NCBI GenBank assembly: GCA_938023735.1
Contig: CALJDK010000054.1
Span: forward strand, 1-32,220
Length of the DNA stretch: 32,220 bases
Reading direction: 5' to 3'
Source of the DNA: an uncultured Acidimicrobiales bacterium
Lineage (GTDB): Bacteria > Actinomycetota > Acidimicrobiia > Acidimicrobiales > SHLQ01
In this document: piece after piece, positions 7,947 through 15,927 of the stretch
How the letters are laid out: each line of letters starts with the position of its first letter
Position numbering within the stretch: position 1 is the first letter of the stretch
The notes under the pieces: generated by a model
The model's input: only the letters and a program-made list of their open reading frames with translations
What the model was told of the DNA's origin: nothing
Database searches by the model: none
Translations under genes and position numbers: made by a program

Positions 7947-8627
7947 GTGAGTGAAGTCCAGCAACGGTATGACGGAGTCGGCGGCCTAGCGGCCATGCCG
8001 ATCCACAATTACTACATGCCGAGCGTCATCGAGAAGACCAATAACGGCACGGTCTCTTCCGATCTCTACTCCCGACTGCTCCGGGAAAACATCATCTTTT
8101 TGGGCACTCCCATCGACGACACCGTCGCAAACCTCATCTGTGCACAGCTTCTGCACCTTGAGTCGGAGAACCCCGATAAAGACATCAACCTCTACATCAA
8201 CTCGCCCGGTGGCGACATCAACGCGCTGTTCGCCATCTACGACACGATGAGCTACATCAAGCCCGACATCGTCACCATCTGCTTCGGCCAAGCTGCTTCT
8301 GCCGCCGCCGTGCTGCTGTCGGCGGGTTCGCCCGGTAAGCGCCTTGCGCTTCCCAACTCTCGCATCCTCATCCACCAGCCGTACTCCGGCGCCCAGGGTC
8401 AGGTATCCGATATCGAGTTGGCTGCGGCCGAAATCAACCGCATGAAGGTTTCACTCGAGCAGGTTCTGGCCCGGCATACCGGTCAGACCCAAGAGAAGAT
8501 CTCGGCCGACACCGACCGTGACTTCGTGATGACTGCCGCCGAGGCCAAAGAGTATGGCCTTATCGACGAAGTTATCGATACTCGAAATGATGTAGATAAC
8601 AGTGGCGCGATCAAGGCAGTCGAGTAA
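7947..8627 (+). CDS. clpP: ATP-dependent Clp protease proteolytic subunit (ClpP2-like)
   Basis: 226 aa serine peptidase that forms the barrel of the Clp protease. The catalytic triad is visible: Ser118 in [14 protein letters not shown], His143 in ILIHQPYSG, and Asp192 in [10 protein letters not shown]. Other family marks are [11 protein letters not shown] and FLGTPIDD. The [11 protein letters not shown] version of the Ser motif is that of actinobacterial ClpP2 rather than ClpP1 (which has GMAASMGEFLL), so this may be the ClpP2 partner. Actinobacteria commonly carry both copies side by side; only one is here, so the second would have to be elsewhere. GTG at 7947 is preceded by GGGAG with 9 nt spacing. 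An internal ATG at residue 17 ([10 protein letters not shown]) is an alternative start, close to where a propeptide could end. Confidence 0.96.
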   Translation: MSEVQQRYDGVGGLAAMPIHNYYMPSVIEKTNNGTVSSDLYSRLLRENIIFLGTPIDDTVANLICAQLLHLESENPDKDINLYINSPGGDINALFAIYDTMSYIKPDIVTICFGQAASAAAVLLSAGSPGKRLALPNSRILIHQPYSGAQGQVSDIELAAAEINRMKVSLEQVLARHTGQTQEKISADTDRDFVMTAAEAKEYGLIDEVIDTRNDVDNSGAIKAVE

Positions 8628-8759
8628 CTGCCCGATCAGTAACGAAGCGACCGTTGTTTATGTCGCACGGTGACCGCTCGGCCACAGCTTGTAGTTGTGT
8701 TCCAGCGAGCGAGCGTCATTTGTGCGAATCTATTTGGGGATTAAAGGGAGATCGAGGAA

Positions 8760-10031
8760 GTGGCAAAGTTCGGAGAAGGTGGAGAGCTACTTAAATGCTC
8801 GTTCTGTGGAAAGTCACAGAAGCAGGTAAAGAAGCTCATCGCCGGTCCAGGTGTCTATATCTGCGACGAATGCATCGACCTCTGTAACGAGATCATCGAA
8901 GAGGAACTGGCCGAGGCAACCGACCTCGGTTTGGGCGAACTTCCCAAGCCAAAGGAAATTTTCGAATTCCTCGGCGAGTACATTATTGGCCAGGACGCAG
9001 CGAAGAAGATCCTTTCCGTTGCCGTCTACAACCATTACAAGCGGGTACAGAGTGGCGGCCTCGGCGACACCGATGTCGAGCTCGCAAAGTCCAACATTCT
9101 TCTGCTTGGCCCCACCGGTTGCGGCAAGACTCTGCTCGCACAGACCCTTGCCCGCATCCTCAACGTGCCGTTCGCTATCGCCGATGCCACCGCCCTTACC
9201 GAGGCTGGTTATGTCGGCGAAGATGTCGAGAACATCCTTCTTAAGCTCATCCAGGCTGCCGACTACGACGTCAAGAAGGCCGAGACCGGCATCATCTACA
9301 TCGATGAGATCGACAAGATCGCCCGCAAGAGCGAGAACCCATCCATCACCCGCGACGTGTCCGGCGAAGGTGTTCAGCAGGCACTGCTGAAGATTCTTGA
9401 AGGTACCCAGGCTTCGGTTCCGCCCCAGGGCGGCCGCAAGCACCCGCATCAGGAATTCATCCAGATCGACACCACCAACGTGTTGTTCATCGTGGGCGGT
9501 GCCTTTGCCGGCATCGACTCGATCATCGAGAGCCGGGTTGGCAACGCCGGTGTTGGCTTCGGTGCCGACGTGCGCAAGGCCAAAGACAAGAACCTTGGTG
9601 AGCTCTACGCCCAGGTTCTCCCCGAGGATCTTTCCAAGTTCGGACTCATCCCCGAGTTCATCGGCCGTCTGCCAGTTATCGGCGCCGTGTCGAGCCTAGA
9701 ACAGGAAGCGCTCGTTCGTATTCTCACCGAGCCTCGCAACGCTCTGGTGAAGCAGTACCAGAAGTTCTTCGAGCTTGAAGATGTCGAGCTGATCTTCGAC
9801 GAGGAGGCCCTCGGCGCTGTCGCCGACCAGGCTCTGAACCGGGGAACCGGTGCCCGTGGTCTCCGAGCCATCCTCGAAGAGGTGCTGGTAAACGTCATGT
9901 ACGAGCTTCCGAGCCGCGACGACATCATCAGCTGCACCATCACCAAAGATGTCGTGCTCAGCGATGCCGAACCAACGCTCGAGCTTGGCAACAAAGACAA
10001 CGACGAGCGCCCTCGCCGGGCTGCTTCGTAG
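8760..10031 (+). CDS. clpX: ATP-dependent Clp protease ATP-binding subunit ClpX
   Basis: 423 aa AAA+ unfoldase that selects substrates and feeds them to ClpP. The N-terminal zinc-binding domain has Cys13, Cys16, Cys35 and Cys38 (CSFC and CDEC). Walker A is GPTGCGKT at 117-124, the pore loop is GYVGED at 150-155, and Walker B is [10 protein letters not shown] with acidic pair 182-183. The RKH loop GGRKHPHQE and the sensor region [13 protein letters not shown] are present. Length is normal. GTG at 8760 follows a purine-rich site (GAGGAA). The 132-bp gap after clpP has no T-tract terminator and may hold a second promoter. valS, which often lies between clpX and folC in Actinobacteria, is absent here. 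Confidence 0.98.
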   Translation: MAKFGEGGELLKCSFCGKSQKQVKKLIAGPGVYICDECIDLCNEIIEEELAEATDLGLGELPKPKEIFEFLGEYIIGQDAAKKILSVAVYNHYKRVQSGGLGDTDVELAKSNILLLGPTGCGKTLLAQTLARILNVPFAIADATALTEAGYVGEDVENILLKLIQAADYDVKKAETGIIYIDEIDKIARKSENPSITRDVSGEGVQQALLKILEGTQASVPPQGGRKHPHQEFIQIDTTNVLFIVGGAFAGIDSIIESRVGNAGVGFGADVRKAKDKNLGELYAQVLPEDLSKFGLIPEFIGRLPVIGAVSSLEQEALVRILTEPRNALVKQYQKFFELEDVELIFDEEALGAVADQALNRGTGARGLRAILEEVLVNVMYELPSRDDIISCTITKDVVLSDAEPTLELGNKDNDERPRRAAS

Positions 10032-10079
10032 TTAGTCTTCTTGGCCGTCCTCGTCGCCGGTCCAACGTCAATCGGGAAC

Positions 10080-10085
10080 TACACT
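10080..10085 (+). promoter_or_regulatory. Candidate -10 box of folC (near-leaderless)
   Basis: TACACT ends 10 nt before the folC ATG at 10096, and no Shine-Dalgarno lies between. The same arrangement occurs before ndk, the radical SAM gene and rplU. Confidence 0.4.
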
Positions 10086-10095
10086 TCGGGGTCTT

Positions 10096-11409
10096 ATGGA
10101 TCTCCAAGAAGGCCTGAGCTGGCTGTCGCAGCGCATCAATTTTGAAGCGCGCGCTTCTGCGCGTGCCGATATCAGCGCCGGCAAGATCGAAGGCCTGTCG
10201 CTCGATGCCATGAACGCGCTGGTCGATGCGCTCGGCAACCCGCATCACAACTATCCGGTTATCCATGTCACCGGGACCAACGGCAAAGGGTCGACGGTGC
10301 AGATGATCACCGAGATCTTGGTGGCTATGGGTCTTCACGTGGGCTCGTTTACGTCGCCGCACGTGACGTCGGTGAACGAGCGATTTCGTACCAACGGCGA
10401 GCAGATCACCGACGAAGAGCTTGCCCGAGTCATCACCGATCTGCGCATGTTTAGCGACGGCCTCGACCCGCAGCCGTCATACTTTGAGCTGCTGTCGGCG
10501 GGCGCGCTCCAGTGGTTCTCCGACATCGCCGTCGATATTGCGGTAGTCGAGGTTGGCCTCCTCGGACGTTTCGACGCCACCAACGTGGTCGATGGTCAGG
10601 TCGCGGTAGTCACCAGTATCGGCACCGACCACACCGACCGGCAGGGCGACTTTCGCAAACGCATCGCCAGCGAGAAGGCTGGGATCATCAAACCCAATAG
10701 CACGCTGATTCTGGGCGAACCCGACCCCGAGCTCTACAGCGTTTTCGAAGCTGAGGGTCCGGCAGCCATCAAGTGGGTGCGTCGCGATTTCGGGTCAACC
10801 AACCACCGTCTGGCGGTTGGCGGATCGATGGTCGACGTGTTCGCCCGCGAACGCTACGAAGACGTCTTTGTGTCGCTTCTCGGCGAGCACCAGGGCCAGA
10901 ACGCAGCCGTGGCTATCGCTACGGTCGAGGAGTTCTTCGACCGCCCAGTTCCCGCCGACGTCGTTGAAGAAGCACTTGGCAAGGTCCACCTGCCCGGACG
11001 CTTCGAGGTGGTTAGCGCCGACCCGCTCATCGTGCTCGATGCGGCCCACACGCCCGAGGCAGCCGAGGCCGTGGCCGCAACCCTTCGCGAACACATAGGT
11101 GCCGGAGGTTCACGGGTCTTTGTGATCGGCATGCTGGCCGGCCGGGATCCTGCGGAGATTATCGAGGCCCTGGGCGTCACCAGCGCCGACTTTGTCATTG
11201 CGACCGCCCCCGACTCGGAGCGAGCGATGCCAGCCGCCGATGTGGCGGCGGCGGCAACTGCGGCCGGTACCAGCGTCGAGGTGGCAACGCCGGTGGCCGA
11301 AGCGCTCGACCGGGCGCAATCAATCGTTGAAGACGAAGAGCCGATCCTTGTCGTCGGCTCGTTCTATGTAGTCGGCGAGGCTCGCACCGCCTTGATGTCG
11401 CTGCAATAA
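10096..11409 (+). CDS. folC: Bifunctional dihydrofolate/folylpolyglutamate synthase
   Basis: 437 aa Mur-ligase superfamily enzyme that adds glutamate to dihydropteroate and to folates. The ATP-binding loop TGTNGKGST is at residues 59-67. Next comes SFTSPHVTSVNERFRTNG, then VVEVGLLGRFDATNV (family form VGLGGRLDATN), TSIGTDHTD, and SEKAGIIKPN with the Lys region. The C-terminal domain has HLPGRFEVV, LIVLDAAHTPEAAE and a terminal GSFYVVGEAR. Two positions differ from the usual form: Leu in place of the second Gly of VGLGG, and Thr in place of Asn in DGAHNP (here DAAHTP). Overall length and motif order are normal, so I take it to be functional. ATG at 10096 is 64 bp after clpX and lacks a clear ribosome-binding site. 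Confidence 0.93.
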   Translation: MDLQEGLSWLSQRINFEARASARADISAGKIEGLSLDAMNALVDALGNPHHNYPVIHVTGTNGKGSTVQMITEILVAMGLHVGSFTSPHVTSVNERFRTNGEQITDEELARVITDLRMFSDGLDPQPSYFELLSAGALQWFSDIAVDIAVVEVGLLGRFDATNVVDGQVAVVTSIGTDHTDRQGDFRKRIASEKAGIIKPNSTLILGEPDPELYSVFEAEGPAAIKWVRRDFGSTNHRLAVGGSMVDVFARERYEDVFVSLLGEHQGQNAAVAIATVEEFFDRPVPADVVEEALGKVHLPGRFEVVSADPLIVLDAAHTPEAAEAVAATLREHIGAGGSRVFVIGMLAGRDPAEIIEALGVTSADFVIATAPDSERAMPAADVAAAATAAGTSVEVATPVAEALDRAQSIVEDEEPILVVGSFYVVGEARTALMSLQ

Positions 11410-11455
11410 GCAACTGTCCTGGCGGGTAAGTCGGATCTTGCTGGCCGGCAAGGTC

Positions 11456-11495
11456 GGGCCGTTTGGCCTATGTGGAAATCCCCTCCGCATGTCGA
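11456..11495 (+). promoter_or_regulatory. Pilin-leader element A (GGGCC hairpin, GAAATCC, ATGTCGA)
   Basis: GGGCC (11456-11460), loop GTTT, GGCC (11465-11468), then after 6 nt GAAATCC (11475-11481), then after 7 nt ATGTCGA (11489-11495). The same ordered parts with almost the same spacing lie upstream of the other prepilin fusion at 24808-24846. The first part can fold as a short hairpin. Whether it acts as DNA (operator or promoter) or as RNA is unknown. Confidence 0.5.
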
Positions 11496-11506
11496 AGCTA
11501 CGAACA

Positions 11507-12817
11507 ATGGCTATCTTCGGACTCCTTTTTCGAGCTCTTTCCGCCCGGCTTGTTCGGGTCGCGGCCGAGCGTGGCGCCTCGGCGCCCGAGTACGCCCTCC
11601 TCCTCACGGTCATTGTCGGCGGATCGTTGGTTGCACTCGGACAACTCCAGGACAACACCGAAGACGAGGTTGTGACCACGGCATCGCAGATCGGCACCAT
11701 GCCCACGATCATTGGTTTCGTGCCCCTGGAAACCACGATTCCACCGGCGACCACCACCACTTCGACCATTCCGGGTGTAACCACAACCACAACCACGACG
11801 ACGACCACAACGACCACCATCGCCCCCACCACGTCGACGCTTCCGCCGAGCTTCACCGAGAAGCTGGTCTGTGAAGCGGACGAGTTCGCGATCAGCGGAT
11901 CTCGCTTCCGACTTCTGTCCCTCACCAACGGCGAGCCCGTCGTCGGAACAATTAATAGTGGTAACCCAATTCGCAACGGCCCCGACAACACCAACTACAT
12001 CGAGTGCACGTTCTCGGTAGGCCAGCCTGGGGTTTACGAGATCGAGGGTGACCTGTTCACTCAGGACGAGAGCTCCAACTCGTTCTTCGTCCAGGGGGTT
12101 GGCCAGTCCAACGTCATTCAGTGGCGCAACGGAGTTGGCCTGCACACCGATCGGGTCGAACAGTACGGTTCAGGAACCCACACGCGGGTGGGGCTTGGCG
12201 CGAACACCAACTACACGATCAGGATTTCCGAACGGGAGGACGGATCGTGGGTTCGCCGCATGCGTCTCATTCCGATTGCACTGACTGCAACCACCACCAC
12301 CACCACCACTACCGCTGCGCCTACCACCACGACTACCACTGCTGCGCCTACAACCACGGTTGCGCCGACCATCAGCAACGTGGCGCCCCTTGGTGTGGCG
12401 AAGCAGTCCTCGACCGACTTTGGCGGGCTGGCAAGTCGAGCAAACGATGGCAACACCGCCGGCAACTCCTTCACCCATACAGCCAAGGATGTGAACGCAT
12501 GGTGGCAGGTCGACCTTGGCCAGTCACATGACATCCAGAACGTGACGCTCTTCAACCGCACGACCTGCTGCCAGTTCCGATTGAACAACTTCAAGGTGTT
12601 CATCTCTGACATCGACATGACAGGAATGACGTTTGCGCAGCTCGAGGCCAACGCCCAGGTCTGGGAGTCTGCCAACATCACGACCGCCGTCAATGTGAGT
12701 CTGAACCTGTCGGCGCCGACAACCGGCCGGTATGTGCGGGTCATGTACAACGGCAACGGAGACCCCAACCAGTCGTACCTGTCGCTGGCTGAGGTGCAGG
12801 TGTTCGCTGCACAGTAG
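11507..12817 (+). CDS. Flp-type prepilin N-terminus fused to a discoidin-like (F5/8 type C) domain; putative pilus-tip or surface adhesin
   Basis: 436 aa. Residues 1-23 form a basic leader ending in AAERG, then ASAPEYALLLTVIVGGSLVA: Gly23 precedes a mature segment with Glu at +5 and a hydrophobic helix, the class III (Flp/Tad) prepilin pattern. A Thr-rich stalk (13 consecutive Thr at about 92-104) leads to a beta-rich domain (about 115-258) with two Cys (LVCEADEF, YIECTFSV). A second Thr/Ala/Pro stalk follows. The C-terminal domain (about 295-436) reads GVAKQSST, ANDGNTAGNSF, WWQVDLGQSHDIQNVTLFN and YVRVMYNG, which fits F5/8C lectin-like domains. True Flp pilins are only about 50-80 aa, so this is a pilin-anchored binding protein rather than a shaft subunit. 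I chose ATG 11507 because the leader length and distance from the upstream element match the second fusion. ATG 11489 is the main alternative. It sits between folC and ndk on the same strand. Confidence 0.75.
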   Translation: MAIFGLLFRALSARLVRVAAERGASAPEYALLLTVIVGGSLVALGQLQDNTEDEVVTTASQIGTMPTIIGFVPLETTIPPATTTTSTIPGVTTTTTTTTTTTTTIAPTTSTLPPSFTEKLVCEADEFAISGSRFRLLSLTNGEPVVGTINSGNPIRNGPDNTNYIECTFSVGQPGVYEIEGDLFTQDESSNSFFVQGVGQSNVIQWRNGVGLHTDRVEQYGSGTHTRVGLGANTNYTIRISEREDGSWVRRMRLIPIALTATTTTTTTTAAPTTTTTTAAPTTTVAPTISNVAPLGVAKQSSTDFGGLASRANDGNTAGNSFTHTAKDVNAWWQVDLGQSHDIQNVTLFNRTTCCQFRLNNFKVFISDIDMTGMTFAQLEANAQVWESANITTAVNVSLNLSAPTTGRYVRVMYNGNGDPNQSYLSLAEVQVFAAQ

Positions 12818-12848
12818 ACGTGTCGGCCCGGTTCAGCACCGGAGCCGC

Positions 12849-12854
12849 TACATT
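12849..12854 (+). promoter_or_regulatory. Candidate -10 box of ndk (near-leaderless)
   Basis: TACATT ends 9 nt before the ndk ATG at 12864, within the 46-bp gap after the prepilin fusion gene. No Shine-Dalgarno is visible, so ndk probably has its own start of transcription. Confidence 0.4.
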
Positions 12855-12863
12855 GGTCGGCCT

Positions 12864-13280
12864 ATGAGTAGTCGTACCCTTGTCCTTTGTAAGCCTGATG
12901 CTGTCGAGCGTGGCCTTGTTGGCCAGATCGTTTCTCGGTTCGAGCAGCGTGGGTTCACCCTTGCTGCGATGGAACTTCGCACCCTGAGTAGCGAGACGCT
13001 CGATCAGCACTACGAAGAGCACCTTGAGCGCCCCTTCTACCCCGACCTCAAAGCCTTTATGGGCCGTGGTCCGGTTGTCGCCATGGTTGTCGAAGGTCCT
13101 ACCGACGAGACCTTTGCGTTGGTTCGCTCGATGATGGGCGCCACCAACCCCGCCGATTCGGCTCCGGGAACCGTTCGCGGTGACTTTGGCATTGAAATGA
13201 CCGAGAACCTGATCCACGGTTCCGACAGCAACGAATCGGCCGCACGAGAAATCGGAATTTTCTTCCCCGGTTTGACATGA
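12864..13280 (+). CDS. ndk: Nucleoside diphosphate kinase
   Basis: 138 aa, normal length for the family. The enzyme moves the gamma-phosphate from ATP to other nucleoside diphosphates through a phospho-histidine, here His118 in ENLIHGSDSNESAAREI, the family's signature. RTLVLCKPDAVERGL at the N-terminus and GATNPADSAPGTVRGDF are also typical. The frame is open upstream to 12732, but the ATG at 12864 matches the family N-terminus exactly and excludes 44 residues that overlap the end of the prepilin fusion gene. folC and ndk are commonly neighbours in Actinobacteria; here the adhesin-like gene lies between them. Confidence 0.97.
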   Translation: MSSRTLVLCKPDAVERGLVGQIVSRFEQRGFTLAAMELRTLSSETLDQHYEEHLERPFYPDLKAFMGRGPVVAMVVEGPTDETFALVRSMMGATNPADSAPGTVRGDFGIEMTENLIHGSDSNESAAREIGIFFPGLT

Positions 13281-13422
13281 CCCTAAAGGGCGCAAAGTGG
13301 CGTTTGCGCGCCATGTTGCTCATGTTGCTAATGTGAAAGTGCTCTGACCTGCATATTTAGCGCTAACCAGGCGTCTCGTTGCCGTTTGGTTACGAGCCTG
13401 TTCTAAGATCTCCCTCGGAGTA

Positions 13423-13438
13423 GGGGCCTTCGGGCTCC
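13423..13438 (+). promoter_or_regulatory. UUCG-capped hairpin in the mreB leader
   Basis: GGGGCC, loop TTCG, GGCTCC: a 6-bp stem with one G-U pair and a very stable tetraloop, 76 bp upstream of the mreB start. No T-tract follows, so it is not a clear terminator. The 234-bp interval 13281-13514 also holds a GCGCAAA/TTTGCGC hairpin just after ndk (13290-13309) and a 9-bp tandem CATGTTGCT (13312-13329). TAAGAT at 13404-13409 is a possible -10 that would give a leader of about 100 nt including this hairpin. Confidence 0.35.
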
Positions 13439-13514
13439 CACAAGATTCTTGGGAAGTTTCATACGATCACCTCGTTTGATCGTGACGCACGATCTGAAGG
13501 CAGCGCCGCACAAT

Positions 13515-14558
13515 ATGGTAGATATGCTCAGCTCAATTGGCATGGTGATGGGTCGCGACATGGCGGTCGATCTCGGCACCGCCAATACCCTCGTGTACCT
13601 GCGCGGCGAAGGCATCGTCCTCGACGAGCCGTCGGTTGTGGCGGTCAACGTTGTTGACGGGCGCCCTTTGGCTGTCGGTGCCGAGGCAAAACGAATGATC
13701 GGCCGCACGCCCAGCCACATTCAAGCCATCCGTCCGCTCAAGGACGGCGTCATTGCCGACTTTGATATTTGCGAAAAGATGCTCCGCTACTTCATCCAGA
13801 AGGTGCACCATCGCAAATGGGCAAAACCTCGCATGGTTATTTGCGTCCCTTCGGGGATCACCGGTGTCGAGCGACGCGCCGTTCAGGAAGCCGCCGAATT
13901 CGCCGGCGCGCGCAAGCCCGCCTACATCATCGAAGAACCCATGGCCGCCGCCATCGGTGCCGGGCTCCCCGTTCAGGAACCCACCGGCAACATGATCGTC
14001 GACATTGGCGGAGGTACCACCGAGGTGGCGGTTATCTCTCTCGGCGGCGTTGTCGCCAGCCAGTCGGCTCGCATCGGCGGCGACGATCTCGATGATTCAA
14101 TCATCCAGTACATCAAGAAGGAATTCAGCGTGGCGCTCGGCGAGCGCACCGCCGAAGAGATCAAGATCGCCCTCGGATCTGCGTGGCCCATGCGCCAGGA
14201 GCTGCAGTCCGAAATTCGCGGCCGCGACCTCGTCTCGGGCCTGCCCAAGACCATCATGATCAACACGCACGAGATTCGCGAAGCCATCGAAGAGCCGGTT
14301 GCGGCTATCTGCGATGCCGTCAAGCTCACCCTCGACAAGACCCCGCCCGAATTGGCCGCCGACATTATGGAGCAGGGCATCACCCTGGCCGGCGGTGGCG
14401 CTCTTCTCAACGGGCTCGATGCACGCCTGCAAAACGAAACCGGCATGCCTATCTACATCGCTCCCGATCCGCTCTACTCCGTTGCGCTCGGCTCCGGTCA
14501 GTCGCTCGAAGAATTTGAAGCGCTCAAGGGCATCCTGTTCTCGTCGAGCATGGGATAA
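13515..14558 (+). CDS. mreB: Rod shape-determining protein MreB (actin homologue)
   Basis: 347 aa from this start. It forms ATP-dependent membrane filaments that guide lateral wall synthesis. Actin-fold nucleotide motifs are in order: phosphate 1 AVDLGTANTLVYLRGEG, connect 1 FEIGGDDLDD equivalent (here RIGGDDLDDSI), phosphate 2 NMIVDIGGGTTEVAVISLGG, and adenosine motif GITLAGGGALLNGL near the C-terminus. The open frame extends upstream to a TTG at 13449, but those residues do not look like MreB. ATG 13515 or ATG 13524 gives the usual N-terminus and length. It is the first gene of a tight plus-strand run with mreC, mreD, mrdA and rodA. MreB is absent from many rod-shaped actinobacteria that grow from the pole, so a full set here points to lateral elongation. 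Confidence 0.96.
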   Translation: MVDMLSSIGMVMGRDMAVDLGTANTLVYLRGEGIVLDEPSVVAVNVVDGRPLAVGAEAKRMIGRTPSHIQAIRPLKDGVIADFDICEKMLRYFIQKVHHRKWAKPRMVICVPSGITGVERRAVQEAAEFAGARKPAYIIEEPMAAAIGAGLPVQEPTGNMIVDIGGGTTEVAVISLGGVVASQSARIGGDDLDDSIIQYIKKEFSVALGERTAEEIKIALGSAWPMRQELQSEIRGRDLVSGLPKTIMINTHEIREAIEEPVAAICDAVKLTLDKTPPELAADIMEQGITLAGGGALLNGLDARLQNETGMPIYIAPDPLYSVALGSGQSLEEFEALKGILFSSSMG

Positions 14559-14578
14559 CCGGGTTCAGTTAGGAAACC

Positions 14579-15409
14579 ATGGCAGCGCCCACGCAACGCG
14601 GTCGTTCGTGGTACACCATTGGGCTTTTGGTCCTCACGGCCCTCACGCTGCTGACCCTCGACTTTCGCGGGTTTGGTCCCCTCGAGACGGCACAAAGCGG
14701 CCTCCGGAACGTTTTTGCTCCGGTGCGCTCGGTTGGCGACGCCATCTCCGATCCCATCACCAACGGTGCCGACGGACTTTTCAACTACGGCGAACTCGAA
14801 GCCGAGAACGCTGAGCTTCGCGCCCGAATCGCCGAACTTGAAGGCCAGGCGTTTCAAACCCAGGTCGAAGAGGACGAACTCGAGCGGATCCGCGACGTGG
14901 CCGGCCTCGAATCGGTGCTCGACATTCCGGTTCTTTTGGCCGAAGTTGTGTCGGGACCCCTCGGAAACTTCTCGGGTCAATCGGTCGAGATCAACAAAGG
15001 CAAGCTCGACGGAATCCGCGACGGGATGCCGGTAGTTACCGGCAGCGGCTTGGTGGGTCGAGTCCTCGAAGCTGGGCGAAACCGCTCGACGGTGCAACTC
15101 ATCACCGACCCCGAGTTTACGGTTGGTATCCGGGTCACCGCCGACGGTGAAGTTGGCCTTGCCCATGGCGATGGGGCGGGCTCGCCCCGACAGATGACCG
15201 TCGACCAAGGTATTTCCGATGGGGTTTCGGTGGGAGATCTCATTATCACCAGCGGCGGGCGCACCAGCCGGTTCCCACCCGGGCTCGCCATCGGTACGGT
15301 GAGCGATGTCATCGACAAAGACCGCGGCCTCGAACTCAAGGTGGCTCTCAACGCCAATCCCACCGACATCGGGTTTGTCAACGTCGTGCTCTACGAGGCG
15401 GCCGAGTAG
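14579..15409 (+). CDS. mreC: Rod shape-determining protein MreC
   Basis: 276 aa. One N-terminal membrane segment (about 11-28, WYTIGLLVLTALTLLTLDF) is followed by a coiled coil (about 70-100, YGELEAENAELRARIAELEG) and the beta-rich extracytoplasmic domain. That domain carries family landmarks VSGPLGNFSGQSVEINKG, GMPVVTGSGLVGRVLE, VQLITDPEFTVGIRV and GDLIITSGG. MreC connects MreB and MreD to the penicillin-binding protein PBP2 and promotes its activity. ATG at 14579 follows a GGA-type site 20 bp after mreB; the next gene starts immediately at the stop codon. Confidence 0.95.
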   Translation: MAAPTQRGRSWYTIGLLVLTALTLLTLDFRGFGPLETAQSGLRNVFAPVRSVGDAISDPITNGADGLFNYGELEAENAELRARIAELEGQAFQTQVEEDELERIRDVAGLESVLDIPVLLAEVVSGPLGNFSGQSVEINKGKLDGIRDGMPVVTGSGLVGRVLEAGRNRSTVQLITDPEFTVGIRVTADGEVGLAHGDGAGSPRQMTVDQGISDGVSVGDLIITSGGRTSRFPPGLAIGTVSDVIDKDRGLELKVALNANPTDIGFVNVVLYEAAE

Positions 15410-15919
15410 ATGTCGCCACTTACCATCGGCCTTCGAATGACCGTGGTCACCATCCTTGCGCTCGCGCTGCAGACCACGCTGTTCGCCGATGTTCGGGTAG
15501 CCGGCGTCGCACCCGAGATCGTGCTAGCGGTGGCGGTCATCAGCGGCTTTGTTGCCGGCCCTCACCGGGGTGCCTTCGCCGCGTTCTGGATGGGTCTTGC
15601 CTACGACATTCTGCTCGATATCCCCACCGGTCTCGCCGCCCTCACCTTTTGTCTAGTGGCCTATGGCGCCGGCCTTGCCGGCGAGGTGGCGTTCCGGCCG
15701 ACATGGTGGTTCGCCTCCGGGTCATGCGCGGTGGCCAGCGGGTTGGGTGTTGTTGCGCTCGCCGTCGTGTCAACACTGGTTGGGCGAGACCTCGCCGCCG
15801 AGAGCCTGCTCACGCTGATTCTTGGTGTCGCGCTACTCAACGCGCTGTTTGCACCTGCGATAATGGCCGTCGTGCGGTGGAGCTACGGCCGACCGCACGA
15901 GCTGCGGGCAGCAACCTAG
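15410..15919 (+). CDS. mreD: Rod shape-determining protein MreD
   Basis: 169 aa, strongly hydrophobic, about five membrane segments, with little sequence signature beyond its position and composition. GAFAAFWMGLAYDILLDIPTG matches the conserved loop of MreD (G-x-x-x-D-x-x). The start codon directly abuts the mreC stop (no gap), indicating translational coupling. mrdA begins 8 bp later. MreD is an integral membrane partner of MreC in the elongasome. Confidence 0.92.
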   Translation: MSPLTIGLRMTVVTILALALQTTLFADVRVAGVAPEIVLAVAVISGFVAGPHRGAFAAFWMGLAYDILLDIPTGLAALTFCLVAYGAGLAGEVAFRPTWWFASGSCAVASGLGVVALAVVSTLVGRDLAAESLLTLILGVALLNALFAPAIMAVVRWSYGRPHELRAAT

Positions 15920-15927
15920 GTCAAGCC

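Noticed and set aside
11437..11489. Leader before the first prepilin fusion considered as a SAM-type or c-di-GMP riboswitch
   Set aside because: The string CTTGCTGGCCGGCAAG is simply self-complementary; the conserved cores of those riboswitches are not present.
11475..11497. GAAATCC and TGTCGA boxes considered as a flagellar/WhiG-type sigma promoter (TAAA and GCCGATAA)
   Set aside because: The spacing between AAA and GTCGA is 12 nt instead of about 15, and the -10 match is weak; kept as an unassigned shared element.
12832..12863. Upstream extension of ndk to 12732
   Set aside because: It would overlap the end of the prepilin fusion gene and add residues absent from the family.
13449..13514. 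TTG at 13449 as the start of mreB
   Set aside because: The extra 22 residues do not resemble MreB and lie in a leader with hairpins; ATG 13515 gives the usual length.
15649..15927. Upstream extension of mrdA into mreD
   Set aside because: It would overlap most of mreD with an Arg-rich non-protein-like segment; ATG 15928 gives the standard membrane-anchor start.
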